This document shows positions 42,428 to 50,731 of a stretch of DNA of 64,000 nucleotides, piece by piece; within the stretch, counting starts at the first letter, position 1; every line of letters begins with the position of its first letter. The position numbers and the translations under genes were made by a program. The notes beneath the pieces were generated by a model. It was not told the DNA's origin. It made no database searches and saw nothing but the letters and a program-made list of their open reading frames with translations. The stretch comes from Acidobacteriota bacterium (GTDB lineage Bacteria; Actinomycetota; Acidimicrobiia; Acidimicrobiales; Microtrichaceae). Location of the stretch: NCBI GenBank assembly GCA_003577145.1, contig QEUP01000008.1, forward strand, positions 41,326 through 105,325. The letters run 5' to 3'.

Positions 42428-43818
42428 CGCGGCTGGTCGCGGCGTCCGGCGCACTCGCCTTCGCCCTGTCCCTGGCGCCATCCGCCGCAGCCGACCAGGC
42501 ACCTGTGGATCTGCAACGCCTCATCGACGAGGCCGAGCCCGGTGAGGTGATCACCCTCGATGCCGACACCTACGAAGGTGGCGTGGTCATCGACAAGGTC
42601 CTGACCCTCAGGGGCGAAGGCTGGCCGGTCGTAGACGGCCGCGGCAACGGTCATGTCATCGAGATCACCGCCCCCGACGTCACGGTCGAAGGCTTGGTGA
42701 TCCGGGGCAGCGGTGACGCTCTTGACAAAGAGCATGCTGGGGTGTCGGGCGACGCGGCGCGGATACGGGTCATCGGCAACCGCTTCGAGGACGTGCTGTT
42801 CGGCATCTTCTTGCGCAGAGGAGATGGATCCGAGATCAAAGACAACGTCATCGGCAGCAAGGACCTCTTCATCGCCCGCCGGGGTGACGGCATCCGCTTG
42901 TGGGAGAGCCACAGCTCGACCATCGAGAACAACGTCGTCGACAGCGGGCGCGATTCGGTCTTCTGGTTCTGCGACGATCTCATCGTTCGCAACAACCGGG
43001 TGTCCAACGGCCGCTACGGACTCCACTTCATGTACACCGACGGATCTCTCATCGAGGGAAACGTGACCGACGGCAACTCGGTTGGGACGTTCTTGATGTA
43101 CAGCAAGGGGCTGACCGTGACCAACAACGTCTTCAGCGAAAATCGGGGGCCGAGCGGCTACGGCCTCGGCCTGAAAGACGTCGACGGCGCGGAGGCGACC
43201 GGCAACCGTTTCCTCGGCAATCGTGTCGGTGTGTTCTTCGACAACTCCCCGTCCGAGCGCGACGTGGTCCAGCACTTCGAGTCGAACGTCTTCGCCTTCA
43301 ACGACATCGGTGCGCTCTTTCAGCCATCGGTCGAAGGGAACCTGTTCTCGGAGAACGCCTTCATCGACAACGGTGAGCAGGTGGCCACCGACGGACGGGG
43401 CGATCTCGAAGGCAACGAATGGTCTGTCGACGGCCGCGGCAACTACTGGAGCGACTTCGCCGGCTACGACGCCGATGGCAACGGGCTGGGCGACATCCCC
43501 TACGAGATCGAGGACGTCTTCTCCGACCTCACCGACAGCTACCCGGACCTCATGTTCTTCCAGGGCACCCCGGCCGCGCGGGCAGTCGACATGGCCGGGC
43601 GGGCATTCCCCGATCTCAAGCCCGAACCCAAGCTGAGCGACGACGCTCCGCTCGTCGAGATGCCCGGGTTCCCCGCCGCGCCCACTGCCGAAGCAGCGGC
43701 GTCCAACTGGCCTGTAGCGGTGGTGTCACTGGCGCTGCTCGGGTTCGCCGGCGGGTTCATCTGGCTCGCGGGTCGCCGGCCGGGCTCGGGCACCGACTCG
43801 AAGGTGCTGCCCGCATGA
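42424..43818 (+). CDS. nosD: NosD periplasmic copper-site maturation protein
   Basis: 464 aa. A Sec signal peptide (cleavage about residue 23, SAAA-D) precedes a right-handed parallel beta-helix of CASH/PbH1 repeats with NNVV, GNRF and NRVG turns. A C-terminal membrane anchor lies near 435-457. NosD works with NosF and NosY to build the CuZ cluster of NosZ (family knowledge). GTG 42424 overlaps the previous stop, and its own stop overlaps nosF. Confidence 0.95.
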   Translation: MTRLVAASGALAFALSLAPSAAADQAPVDLQRLIDEAEPGEVITLDADTYEGGVVIDKVLTLRGEGWPVVDGRGNGHVIEITAPDVTVEGLVIRGSGDALDKEHAGVSGDAARIRVIGNRFEDVLFGIFLRRGDGSEIKDNVIGSKDLFIARRGDGIRLWESHSSTIENNVVDSGRDSVFWFCDDLIVRNNRVSNGRYGLHFMYTDGSLIEGNVTDGNSVGTFLMYSKGLTVTNNVFSENRGPSGYGLGLKDVDGAEATGNRFLGNRVGVFFDNSPSERDVVQHFESNVFAFNDIGALFQPSVEGNLFSENAFIDNGEQVATDGRGDLEGNEWSVDGRGNYWSDFAGYDADGNGLGDIPYEIEDVFSDLTDSYPDLMFFQGTPAARAVDMAGRAFPDLKPEPKLSDDAPLVEMPGFPAAPTAEAAASNWPVAVVSLALLGFAGGFIWLAGRRPGSGTDSKVLPA

Positions 43819-44669
43819 TCCGCGTGAAGGGCCTCACCAAGCGCTACGGCCACATCACCGTCCTCGATGACGTGTCGTTCGGGGTTCCCGACGGCGAGGC
43901 GGTTGCCCTCTGGGGGCCCAACGGGGCGGGCAAGACGACGATCGTGCGCTGCATCCTCGGGTTCCTGGGCTACGAGGGGGAGATAGAGGTAAACGGCGTC
44001 GACGCCCGGCGCCGGCCCAAAGCCGTGCGCCAGATGGTCGGACACGTCCCCCAGGAGCTGGACTTCTACGACGACCTGACCATCGCCGAGACCCTCGAAC
44101 TCTCCCGCCGGCTCCGGGCTGTCCCCGGATCTCGGGTCGGCGAGATGCTCGAACTGGTCGACCTCGGCGCGCACCGCACCAAGAAGGTCCGGGAGTTGTC
44201 GGGTGGGATGAAGCAGAAGCTCGGCATCGCCCTGGCGCTGCTGGCCGACCCGCCGGTCCTCCTGCTCGACGAGCCGACCTCCAGCCTCGACGTGGCCTCC
44301 CGTGAGCACATGATCGAGGTGCTCGAGGCACTCGAGACCGAGGGGCGATCCATCATCCTCACCACCCACGATCTCGACGAGGTGGGCATGCTCGTCAGCC
44401 GCGTGCTGGCCATGGAGGACGGCAAGGTCATACAGGAGTGTGCACCCTCCGAGCTGGCCGAACGGCTCGGCCTGCGGTCCTGGCTGCACCTGATCGTCGG
44501 CCAGGACCAACAGGAGGCAGCAGTCGAGCTTCTCGCCGCGCACGGCTTCCGGGCCCACACCAACAGCGCCGGGATCCTGGTCGAGGTGTCGGCTCAACGC
44601 AAGGGCAAGGCGCTGCACACGCTCCAGGAATCGGGTTTCGAGATAGTCGACCTGGAGGTGTGGCGATGA
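43815..44669 (+). CDS. nosF: NosF ABC ATPase for NosZ maturation
   Basis: 284 aa. Walker A GPNGAGKTT, Q-loop HVPQEL, signature LSGGMKQKL, Walker B VLLLDEPTSSLD, switch His in LTTHDLDEV. It drives the NosFY transporter, which supplies sulfur or energy for CuZ assembly through NosD (family knowledge). ATG 43815 overlaps the nosD stop (ATGA); the longer frame runs back into nosD in another phase. The stop overlaps nosY. Confidence 0.94.
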   Translation: MIRVKGLTKRYGHITVLDDVSFGVPDGEAVALWGPNGAGKTTIVRCILGFLGYEGEIEVNGVDARRRPKAVRQMVGHVPQELDFYDDLTIAETLELSRRLRAVPGSRVGEMLELVDLGAHRTKKVRELSGGMKQKLGIALALLADPPVLLLDEPTSSLDVASREHMIEVLEALETEGRSIILTTHDLDEVGMLVSRVLAMEDGKVIQECAPSELAERLGLRSWLHLIVGQDQQEAAVELLAAHGFRAHTNSAGILVEVSAQRKGKALHTLQESGFEIVDLEVWR

Positions 44670-45550
44670 CCGCCGCCACCGCACCCGCCGGCATCGACTC
44701 TTCCGCGGTCAGCGAGCGAGTCGAGCCACGCCTGGTCGGTGTCATTGCCCTCAAGGTGCTCCGCGAGGCAGTGCGCGACCGCTGGTTCTGGCTGTACTGC
44801 GCGGGCTTCGCCCTGCTCGCCGCAGGCATCACGACCCTGGCTCTGCCCGACACGGAAGTGGTGGGCACCGGCGGTTTCGGCCGGACGGCGGCATCCCTGG
44901 TAGCCCTCGTCCAGCTCGTCGTGACGCTCATGGCGCTCACCTTGGGGGCCCGCAGCCTCGCAGGGGAACGCGAGTCGGGCACGCTGCGCTTTCTCCTCTC
45001 CCATCCTGTGAGCCGAACCGAGGTGCTACTCGGTACCTACCTCGGCCTCGGCGGGGCGCTTCTCGCCGCCGTGGCGGCCGGCTTCGGCGTGGCCGGCCTC
45101 GTGAGCTCGTTCCGGTCGGCGGTGGTCGACGTGGGGATCCTGTTGAAGATCGCCGGCGCGTCGTGGCTCATGGCCCTGGTGATGCTGGGCATCGGCATGC
45201 TCGTATCGGTCGTGGTCCGCCGGACCGGCGCGGCGATGGGCGCGGCGCTGCTCATCTGGCTGGGCCTGGTCTTCCTCGGTGACCTGGGGATCATGGGCAC
45301 CGTCGCGGCCACCAACCTCCCCGCCGAAACGCTCTTCGCGGTAGCGGTCGCCAACCCCATCGAGGCCTTCCGGTTGACCGCCATCGTCTCACTGGAGGGC
45401 TCCCTCGACGCCCTCGGCCCCGCGGGGACCTACGCCGTGGACAGCTTCGGCAACAGCATCGGTTGGCTGACGCTCGGCGTGTTGTTCGCCTGGGCGGTCG
45501 CTCCCATGGTGCTGGCCTGGCTCCTGTTCCGCAGAAAGAAGGACTTGTGA
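44666..45550 (+). CDS. nosY: NosY ABC permease
   Basis: 294 aa with six predicted membrane segments. It has the ABC-2 NosY landmarks ARSLAGERESGTLRFLLSHPVSRTEVLLG (short form: GERESGTLRFLLSHP near residue 110) and a C-terminal NPIEAFRL segment typical of NosY. Partner of NosF in copper-site maturation of NosZ. ATG 44666 overlaps the nosF stop and its stop overlaps nosL, showing tight coupling. Confidence 0.93.
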   Translation: MTAATAPAGIDSSAVSERVEPRLVGVIALKVLREAVRDRWFWLYCAGFALLAAGITTLALPDTEVVGTGGFGRTAASLVALVQLVVTLMALTLGARSLAGERESGTLRFLLSHPVSRTEVLLGTYLGLGGALLAAVAAGFGVAGLVSSFRSAVVDVGILLKIAGASWLMALVMLGIGMLVSVVVRRTGAAMGAALLIWLGLVFLGDLGIMGTVAATNLPAETLFAVAVANPIEAFRLTAIVSLEGSLDALGPAGTYAVDSFGNSIGWLTLGVLFAWAVAPMVLAWLLFRRKKDL

Positions 45551-46116
45551 GTACAACACGGACGCCCCGACCCGCCCTCGCCGGCCTTGCTCTCCTGCTG
45601 ACCGGCATCCTGTTGCTGGCCGGTTGCGGCGGCAGCAGCGCCGGCAAGCCACCCGAGATCATCGAGGGTCGCACCGAGTGCGACGAGTGCCACATGATCA
45701 TCGACGACACCCGGTTCGCGGCCGCCTACCGGCTTCCCGACGGCGAGGAGAAGACCTTCGACGACATCGGCGACATGCTCAGCCACGGCCAGCGCAACGA
45801 CGAGCTCGCCGACGCCGACATCTGGGTCTTCGACTACGAGTCCGCCGACCCCGTCAAAGCGCCCGAAGCGACCTACGTGGTGGCCGGCGAGGTCGTCACG
45901 CCGATGGCCTCCGGGGCTGTCGCATTCGCCGACTCGGCCGGCGCAGAGGACTTCGTGGCGGAGATGGGAGGAGAGATCGTCGGCTGGGACGAGCTCCAGC
46001 AGCGGGCGGCCGACGGCGAGCTGGGATCTCAGGCCCACATGGCCGACGGGGACGGTCCCGCCACGGGCGACACCCCGATGGACCACCAGGGTGGCGACGA
46101 GATGGGCGAAGGATGA
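45547..46116 (+). CDS. nosL: NosL copper-chaperone lipoprotein
   Basis: 189 aa. Lipoprotein signal with LLAGC (Cys about 27). The NosL metal motif C-x2-C-x-M is present as CDECHMII, and the conserved FDDIGDML and YVVAGEVVTPM segments follow. The C-terminal tail is Asp/His/Met-rich (HMADGDG, MDHQGG), suited to extra copper binding and longer than needed for the fold. NosL delivers Cu(I) to NosZ. GTG 45547 overlaps the nosY stop. Confidence 0.93.
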   Translation: MSTTRTPRPALAGLALLLTGILLLAGCGGSSAGKPPEIIEGRTECDECHMIIDDTRFAAAYRLPDGEEKTFDDIGDMLSHGQRNDELADADIWVFDYESADPVKAPEATYVVAGEVVTPMASGAVAFADSAGAEDFVAEMGGEIVGWDELQQRAADGELGSQAHMADGDGPATGDTPMDHQGGDEMGEG

Positions 46117-46202
46117 CAGCGACAAACGGCTCGGGCTGATGTGAGCACAGCAGGGCTCAGCGACTAGACATGGCTTTGCATGAAGGGAGAAGAGGAAGGG
46201 AC

Positions 46203-46574
46203 ATGAGGAGACTACTGATTGCGGGAGTTCTGGCCCTGGCGCTGTTCGCCTTCGCCTGCAGCTCCGACGACTCCGGCGACTCCGGCGAGGACAGCGGCGA
46301 TGCTGCATCGGGCGAGGAGGTGTTCCAAGGGACCTGCGCTGGCTGTCACGGCCAGGACGCCAACGGCATCGAAGGCAGCGGCAAGGACATCTCCAACACC
46401 GACTTCATCAACGACACCCCCGACGAGGAGCTCGTGGCGTTCATCAAAGAGGGACGCCCGGCCGATGACCCCGACAACACGACCGGGGTCGCCATGCCCC
46501 CCAAGGGCGGCAACGCCTCGCTCACCGATGCTGACATCGAAGCAGTCGTCGTCTACCTCAAGGGCTTGAGCTAG
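46203..46574 (+). CDS. Membrane-tethered small cytochrome c
   Basis: 123 aa. Lipoprotein signal (ALFAFAC, Cys about 18), an Asp/Ser-rich linker, then one heme-c motif CAGCH near residue 45 and an axial Met in VAMPPKGG. It is a class I cytochrome domain of about 80 residues. Last gene of the nos operon and the obvious electron donor to the CuA site of NosZ, like the cytochromes of other clade II clusters (inference). ATG 46203 follows a strong AGAGGAAGGG ribosome-binding site. Confidence 0.92.
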   Translation: MRRLLIAGVLALALFAFACSSDDSGDSGEDSGDAASGEEVFQGTCAGCHGQDANGIEGSGKDISNTDFINDTPDEELVAFIKEGRPADDPDNTTGVAMPPKGGNASLTDADIEAVVVYLKGLS

Positions 46575-46604
46575 CAGACCAGAGCTCGCGATCGCGGCAC
46601 CGGC

Positions 46605-48170
46605 TCACCCTCCGGCACCCAACCGGAAGGCGACCAGGCTCGGTGGGTCGGCCATGCCGACCGGCCAGACCACCATGTCGCCGACCGCAGCAGGTGAACC
46701 GTTGATACCCCCGGGTGCATCGAACTGCCAGACGATCTCTCCGGTTCGGCGGTCGAGGGCGTAGATCCGACCCCGATAGGTGCCGGTGAACACCAGGTCG
46801 TTCACGACCAGCACCCCTCCGAGGGGGTCGCCGTCGATTTGGCGATCCCAGAGGACCTCACCGTCAGCCGCGTCTATCGCGACGACCTGCCCCGGGTATG
46901 TCCCCAGACGCGAGCCCCACAACGCCTCGACATCGGGTTCCAGGGTCGTCGGAGCGTTGACGACCGCCACATAGACGACGCCCTCGGCGACAGCCGGAGG
47001 GGTGATGACACCACCGAAGGTGCCCGGCAGCACGTCGGTCGGCCCGTCAAGTTCTTCGAGGTCGTCGTTGTCGTGACGTCCCACCGGCGTGTCCCACAGG
47101 ACCTCACCCGAAGCGGGATCGTGGCCGATCACACGACCGAGCTTCCCGGTGCCGATGACGACACGGTGGCTCGCGCCGCCCGTCTCGACGTCGGCGATCG
47201 CCACCAGCACCAGATCCCGATCGAACAGGTCGTGAGGCGTGGCCTGCTGGTACCAGAGCAGTTCCCCGGTACCGACGTCGAGCGCGAGCACGGAGTCGGT
47301 GTAGAGGTTGGGGCCGGGCCGGCTGCTGCCGTTGGGGTACTCCGCCGTCCCGGGGAACGGCGCAGGGTTGGCAGTTCCCCAGTACACGACGCCGCTGTCC
47401 GGGTCGACGGCAGGCGGGTACCAGGCGCCGCCACCGGCGTTGATCTCGGGGTTGCCCCACACGTCGTCGCCGGCCACGGTGTCGAACTTCCACACAACCT
47501 CACCGGTCTCGGCATCCAAGGCGTGTATCACGCCGCGGTCACCGCCTTGGAACAGCCCGTCGACGCTGATCGGCACCGTGCTCGCCAGCACCAACCCGCC
47601 GATCACGGTCGGCTGGATGTCGATGCCGTCGGTCTCGCTCGCCACGATCGAGGTGGACCACAGCTCTTCACCGGTGCCGGCGTCGAGCGCTGCGATCTCC
47701 TCGGAGCCCTTGGCGACGAACAGCTTGCCCCATCCGAGGGCCACTCCGTTGGGGCCGATCTGGGGCAGACCGTATTCCTCCTGCCAGAGAACCTCGCCTG
47801 TCTCCCGGTCGAGGGCGTGGACGTTGCTGGAGAGATCCTGCAGGTAGACGACCTCATCGACGATCAACGGTGTCGTGGCCGCGTTGCCGAAGGAACCGAA
47901 GCCTGGCATGGCGTGGGTCCACACCACCTCCAACTGCTCGACGGTGTCACGGCTGATCGGCGAGTCCAGCACAGCTCGGGAGTTGGCGTAGTCGCGACCG
48001 GGCAAGGGCCAATCCTCAGCGAACTCGACGACCTCGGGAGGCGGCTCGGCGGTATCACGCGCCGGAGTGCTGTTCGTCTCGCTGCCGTTCCCACCAGATG
48101 AACAGGCGAGCGCCAGAAGACCGGCCAGCGCCAGCTGACCCACCGCGGCCGAGGCAAGGGAAGGCTTCAC
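46605..48170 (-). CDS. PQQ-dehydrogenase-like beta-propeller lipoprotein
   Basis: 521 aa. Lipoprotein signal (LLALAC). Eight-bladed propeller repeats of the Trp-docking type: HALDRETGEVLWQ, ALDAGTGEELWS, ALDAETGEVVWK, ALDVGTGELLWY, ALDRRTGEIVWQ. The quinoprotein alcohol dehydrogenase landmarks GAWYPPAVDPDSGVVYWGTANPAP (short: VVYWGTANPAP) and TPHDLFDRD, with the presumed catalytic Asp, are present. No cytochrome domain. It probably oxidises an alcohol or sugar outside the cell using PQQ. It is convergent with the nos cytochrome c, to which it could donate electrons (inference). GTG 48170. Confidence 0.82.
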   Translation of the reverse strand: MKPSLASAAVGQLALAGLLALACSSGGNGSETNSTPARDTAEPPPEVVEFAEDWPLPGRDYANSRAVLDSPISRDTVEQLEVVWTHAMPGFGSFGNAATTPLIVDEVVYLQDLSSNVHALDRETGEVLWQEEYGLPQIGPNGVALGWGKLFVAKGSEEIAALDAGTGEELWSTSIVASETDGIDIQPTVIGGLVLASTVPISVDGLFQGGDRGVIHALDAETGEVVWKFDTVAGDDVWGNPEINAGGGAWYPPAVDPDSGVVYWGTANPAPFPGTAEYPNGSSRPGPNLYTDSVLALDVGTGELLWYQQATPHDLFDRDLVLVAIADVETGGASHRVVIGTGKLGRVIGHDPASGEVLWDTPVGRHDNDDLEELDGPTDVLPGTFGGVITPPAVAEGVVYVAVVNAPTTLEPDVEALWGSRLGTYPGQVVAIDAADGEVLWDRQIDGDPLGGVLVVNDLVFTGTYRGRIYALDRRTGEIVWQFDAPGGINGSPAAVGDMVVWPVGMADPPSLVAFRLGAGG

Positions 48171-48631
48171 GAATCCTGATCAGCCTTGCCACGGCGGCGG
48201 CGGTGCTGCGGCGCAGCCCGGGTCACCTTGGTCACCTTCGCCTCGGAGAGGTCGAAGGCCCATCGGTCGCCCTCCCTGCGCACCCGGCAGATGCGCGCCT
48301 GTGGGACCGCCTGGTCGGTTATCACCACCGGTGAGCGCCCCTGTTCCTCCGCCCGGCGGACCACCTCGGCGATGAAGGCCACGTGCCCACCTTCACAGCC
48401 CGCAGGAGGGAACAGCATCCGGCCGGCGCCGACGGCCTCGTCGACGGCGTCCCGCTCCTCGGCGGTCAACGCCCACTTGAGGGAGGCATCGGCTATCACC
48501 GCCACGGTCACGTCCGGCTCGGCGGTGCGGAGGTCCTCGACGGCTGACCACAGCTGTGCAAGCGACGGCGTGGAGCGACGCCAACCAGCGACGGTGTCGG
48601 CATCCACTATCACCAGCTGGCGAACGGCCAT
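48167..48631 (-). CDS. NYN/PIN-like (Zc3h12a-type) putative RNase domain protein
   Basis: 154 aa. It starts AVRQLVIVDADTVAGW, with acidic residues in a Rossmann-like strand as in NYN nucleases. VAVIADASLKWAL, a PPAGCEGGHVAFIAEVV segment (like the GGxDxxIL region) and a basic tail (RRRRGKADQDS) follow. The fold assignment is moderate: not all catalytic Asp residues are obvious. Its stop overlaps the GTG of the quinoprotein gene, so the two are read together. ATG 48631. Confidence 0.6.
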   Translation of the reverse strand: MAVRQLVIVDADTVAGWRRSTPSLAQLWSAVEDLRTAEPDVTVAVIADASLKWALTAEERDAVDEAVGAGRMLFPPAGCEGGHVAFIAEVVRRAEEQGRSPVVITDQAVPQARICRVRREGDRWAFDLSEAKVTKVTRAAPQHRRRRGKADQDS

Positions 48632-48663
48632 GGGCGCGCAGGCTACCGCTTCGCTCGCCCCAC

Positions 48664-48848
48664 TCAACCCGAGGCGGAGCTCACGATGTGTGACAGCAGG
48701 TCGTCGGCGAAGTGGTCGACCAGCCCGTAGTCGGTGTGGTCGTAGTCGCGGCTGGTATCAATCCCGAGATGCTCGCCCTTGGCGATGTGCTCGGCCACTT
48801 CCCCGGTGTGGCCCCCTGGGAGTGGTGGAGGACGAGAACCTCGGACAT
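48664..48848 (-). pseudogene. Broken small gene, possible hydrolase or flavodoxin-like remnant
   Basis: A protein-like start MSEVLVLHHSQGATPG from ATG 48848 stops making sense after a run of five Gs. A different frame then continues as HTGEVAEHIAKGEHLGIDTS and ends at 48664. The 185-bp length is not a multiple of three. The N-terminus resembles actinobacterial dienelactone hydrolases; joined across the G run, it looks a little like a flavodoxin loop. Either a frameshifted short gene or the two ends of a longer one with an internal deletion. It fills most of the otherwise empty 48632-48966 gap. Confidence 0.4.
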
Positions 48849-48966
48849 CGGCCCGACGTTACGGCTCCCACCCGGTGCCGGTCAGATCGGGGGCCTCGAG
48901 CCCGGGGCCCTGACCTTTACCTCCGTTTTCGGCTCGGATCCCTACCTTTGGCACCGGAGGGCTCGG

Positions 48967-49299
48967 ATGGACCGGGACACGCACACGCGCCGCCACCTCC
49001 TCATGAGGGAGCTGGGCGATCTCGGCTGGGATCGCGACCTGACCAGCCTCGTGGCGCTGGCGCTCTACCCGATCGACGACCACCACGAGCCCGTCCCAGG
49101 CTTTCGCAAGACCGTCGACCAGGCGATCAAGCCGCTGGCCAAGCGGGTCAAGCGGGCACGACGTGGCAAGGTCCCGCTCGCTGAGATCCGTGTCGAGGCT
49201 CACCGCACGCTCAGCGCGTACCGCGAGCTCGCCAGGGCGCTGGGCGACCCGTACTACGCGTGGCGCTACGACGCCGCGCTGGGCCTGCAATCGCGGTGA
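48967..49299 (+). CDS. Hypothetical protein
   Basis: 110 aa, soluble, charged, mostly helical. It contains RRHLLMRELGDLGWDRDL at the N-terminus and a basic stretch KPLAKRVKRARRGK in the middle. I do not recognise the family. ATG 48967 is preceded by GGAGGG about 6 nt upstream; the frame stays open to 48712 but that part lies opposite the broken gene and looks non-coding. Convergent with the esterase gene 9 bp on. Confidence 0.6.
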   Translation: MDRDTHTRRHLLMRELGDLGWDRDLTSLVALALYPIDDHHEPVPGFRKTVDQAIKPLAKRVKRARRGKVPLAEIRVEAHRTLSAYRELARALGDPYYAWRYDAALGLQSR

Positions 49300-49308
49300 G
49301 CGGGCGGC

Positions 49309-50520
49309 TCAGGCCACCCTCACCAGCTCGGGGGCTGACCGCTCGTGTGAGGCCTGCAGGGCTGCGGTACCCAACTGGAGCAGCCGGAAGTCGCCGATGG
49401 GCGTGCCGGTCCCGCGGTTGCACACCATGGCGACCGCCAGGTCCCTGGAGGGATCAGCCCACGCCCCCGAGCCGCCGAAGCCGAAGTGGCCGAACGCCGA
49501 GTTGACCGGGCCACGCGTTGTGAGCACCCGGTGATAACCCAGGCGCCAGTGCATCGGCGCCACCAGTACGAGATCGCGCCCTCGGTGCTGAACCTGGCCC
49601 ATCTCAGCGACGATCTCCGGCGAGAGCAGGCGGACGCCGTCGATCTCGCCGCGCCCCGAGATCATGGCGTACATCCGGGCCAGCGAACGGGCCGAGAAGT
49701 GGCCGTTGACGGCCGGGACGGCCACGTCGAGCAACTCGGGATCGTAGAGGAAGTCCTCCATCCCGCGGGGGACCAGGGCGTTCAACACCCGGCGGGGGTT
49801 GAGCGGGGACCTGACCAGGGAGAACAGCTTGGAGACGTACTCGACCGCCCGCTCCTGGCAGCGTTGCAGCGCGGGCGGCCCGAACGCGACCCCGAAGGGC
49901 TCGAGAGGGGCGACCCGGTGGCGTTCCTCGGGGGGGCAGCCCAAGTAGAGGCCGTCCAGCCCGAGAGGGCGGGAGATCTCGTCTTCGATGAACTGCTCGA
50001 TGGGTAGGCCCGACACCCGCCGCACGATCTCGCCCACCAACCAGCCGTAGGTGATGGCGTGGTAGCCCGACTTGGTACCCGGTTCGTAGGCGGGCCTGGC
50101 GGCCGCGAGGGCGTCGACCATGTGTTCCCAATCGAGCATCCGCTCGGCGTGAGGGATGATGCTGCGCAGCCGGTGGAGGCCCGCGGAGTGGCTCATCACG
50201 TGCCGAACGGTGATGCGGTCCTTGCCGTTCTGGGCGAACTCGGGCCAGTAGGAGGCGACGGGCTCGTCGTAGCGGACCTCGCCCCGACTCGCCAGCACGT
50301 GAAGCGCTGTCGAGGCGACCCCTTTGGTCGTGCTGAAGCACATGGCCAGCGTGTCCTGGCGCCACAGATCTCCGTCGTCGCTGCGGTGCCCACCCCAGAC
50401 GTCGACCACCAGCTCCCCCCGGTGGTAGACCGCCGCCGCCGCACCCCCACGGGTCCGCCTGAGCTGGTGCCGGAACACGGATCCGACATCATCGAAATCC
50501 GGGTGAACGTAGCCCTCCAT
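49309..50520 (-). CDS. Serine hydrolase, beta-lactamase class C/EstB family
   Basis: 403 aa. Nucleophile motif S-x-x-K is STTK near residue 65 (CFSTTKGVAS). The second motif Tyr lies in SGYHAITYGWLVGE near 155, and HFGFGGSGAW near 360 replaces the KTG/HxG motif. Usual functions are esterase or D-aminopeptidase activity rather than beta-lactam resistance. No signal peptide. ATG 50520 is chosen (MEGYVHPDFDDV); ATG 50562 is possible. Divergent from the OYE gene; a palindrome lies between them. Confidence 0.87.
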   Translation of the reverse strand: MEGYVHPDFDDVGSVFRHQLRRTRGGAAAAVYHRGELVVDVWGGHRSDDGDLWRQDTLAMCFSTTKGVASTALHVLASRGEVRYDEPVASYWPEFAQNGKDRITVRHVMSHSAGLHRLRSIIPHAERMLDWEHMVDALAAARPAYEPGTKSGYHAITYGWLVGEIVRRVSGLPIEQFIEDEISRPLGLDGLYLGCPPEERHRVAPLEPFGVAFGPPALQRCQERAVEYVSKLFSLVRSPLNPRRVLNALVPRGMEDFLYDPELLDVAVPAVNGHFSARSLARMYAMISGRGEIDGVRLLSPEIVAEMGQVQHRGRDLVLVAPMHWRLGYHRVLTTRGPVNSAFGHFGFGGSGAWADPSRDLAVAMVCNRGTGTPIGDFRLLQLGTAALQASHERSAPELVRVA

Positions 50521-50682
50521 GGACCTACCCCTTGTCGTGGTGAACGGGTCGAGGTATGTCATGACGCTGGTCGACCCGGCCGCCGGAGTTAACAGCGGTT
50601 AAGCACCAGTCAACCACAGCTGAATGGAACGGCGTTTCAGGGTCGGACCGTTGACCACGATGTTGAGCGCCCGTTGATCGTT

Positions 50683-50698
50683 ATTCATCACGATGAAT
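50683..50698. promoter_or_regulatory. Perfect dyad ATTCATC-AC-GATGAAT
   Basis: A 16-bp dyad in the divergent region between the esterase and OYE genes. It would cover the -35 zone of a leaderless promoter whose -10 is TACGCT (50719-50724) before GTG 50732. It overlaps the ATG at 50693, an argument against that ATG being the start. Regulator unknown. Confidence 0.6.
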
Positions 50699-50731
50699 GG
50701 ACAATCCGCCGCTGCCGCTACGCTCTCGCAT

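Noticed and set aside
46170..46202. Upstream ATG for the cytochrome c
   Set aside because: The added 11 residues would spoil the lipoprotein signal, and the ribosome-binding site lies after that ATG, directly before ATG 46203.
50693..50731. ATG 50693 as the OYE start
   Set aside because: It sits inside a perfect dyad, adds 13 low-complexity residues not typical of the family, and a leaderless-type GTG start at 50732 fits better.
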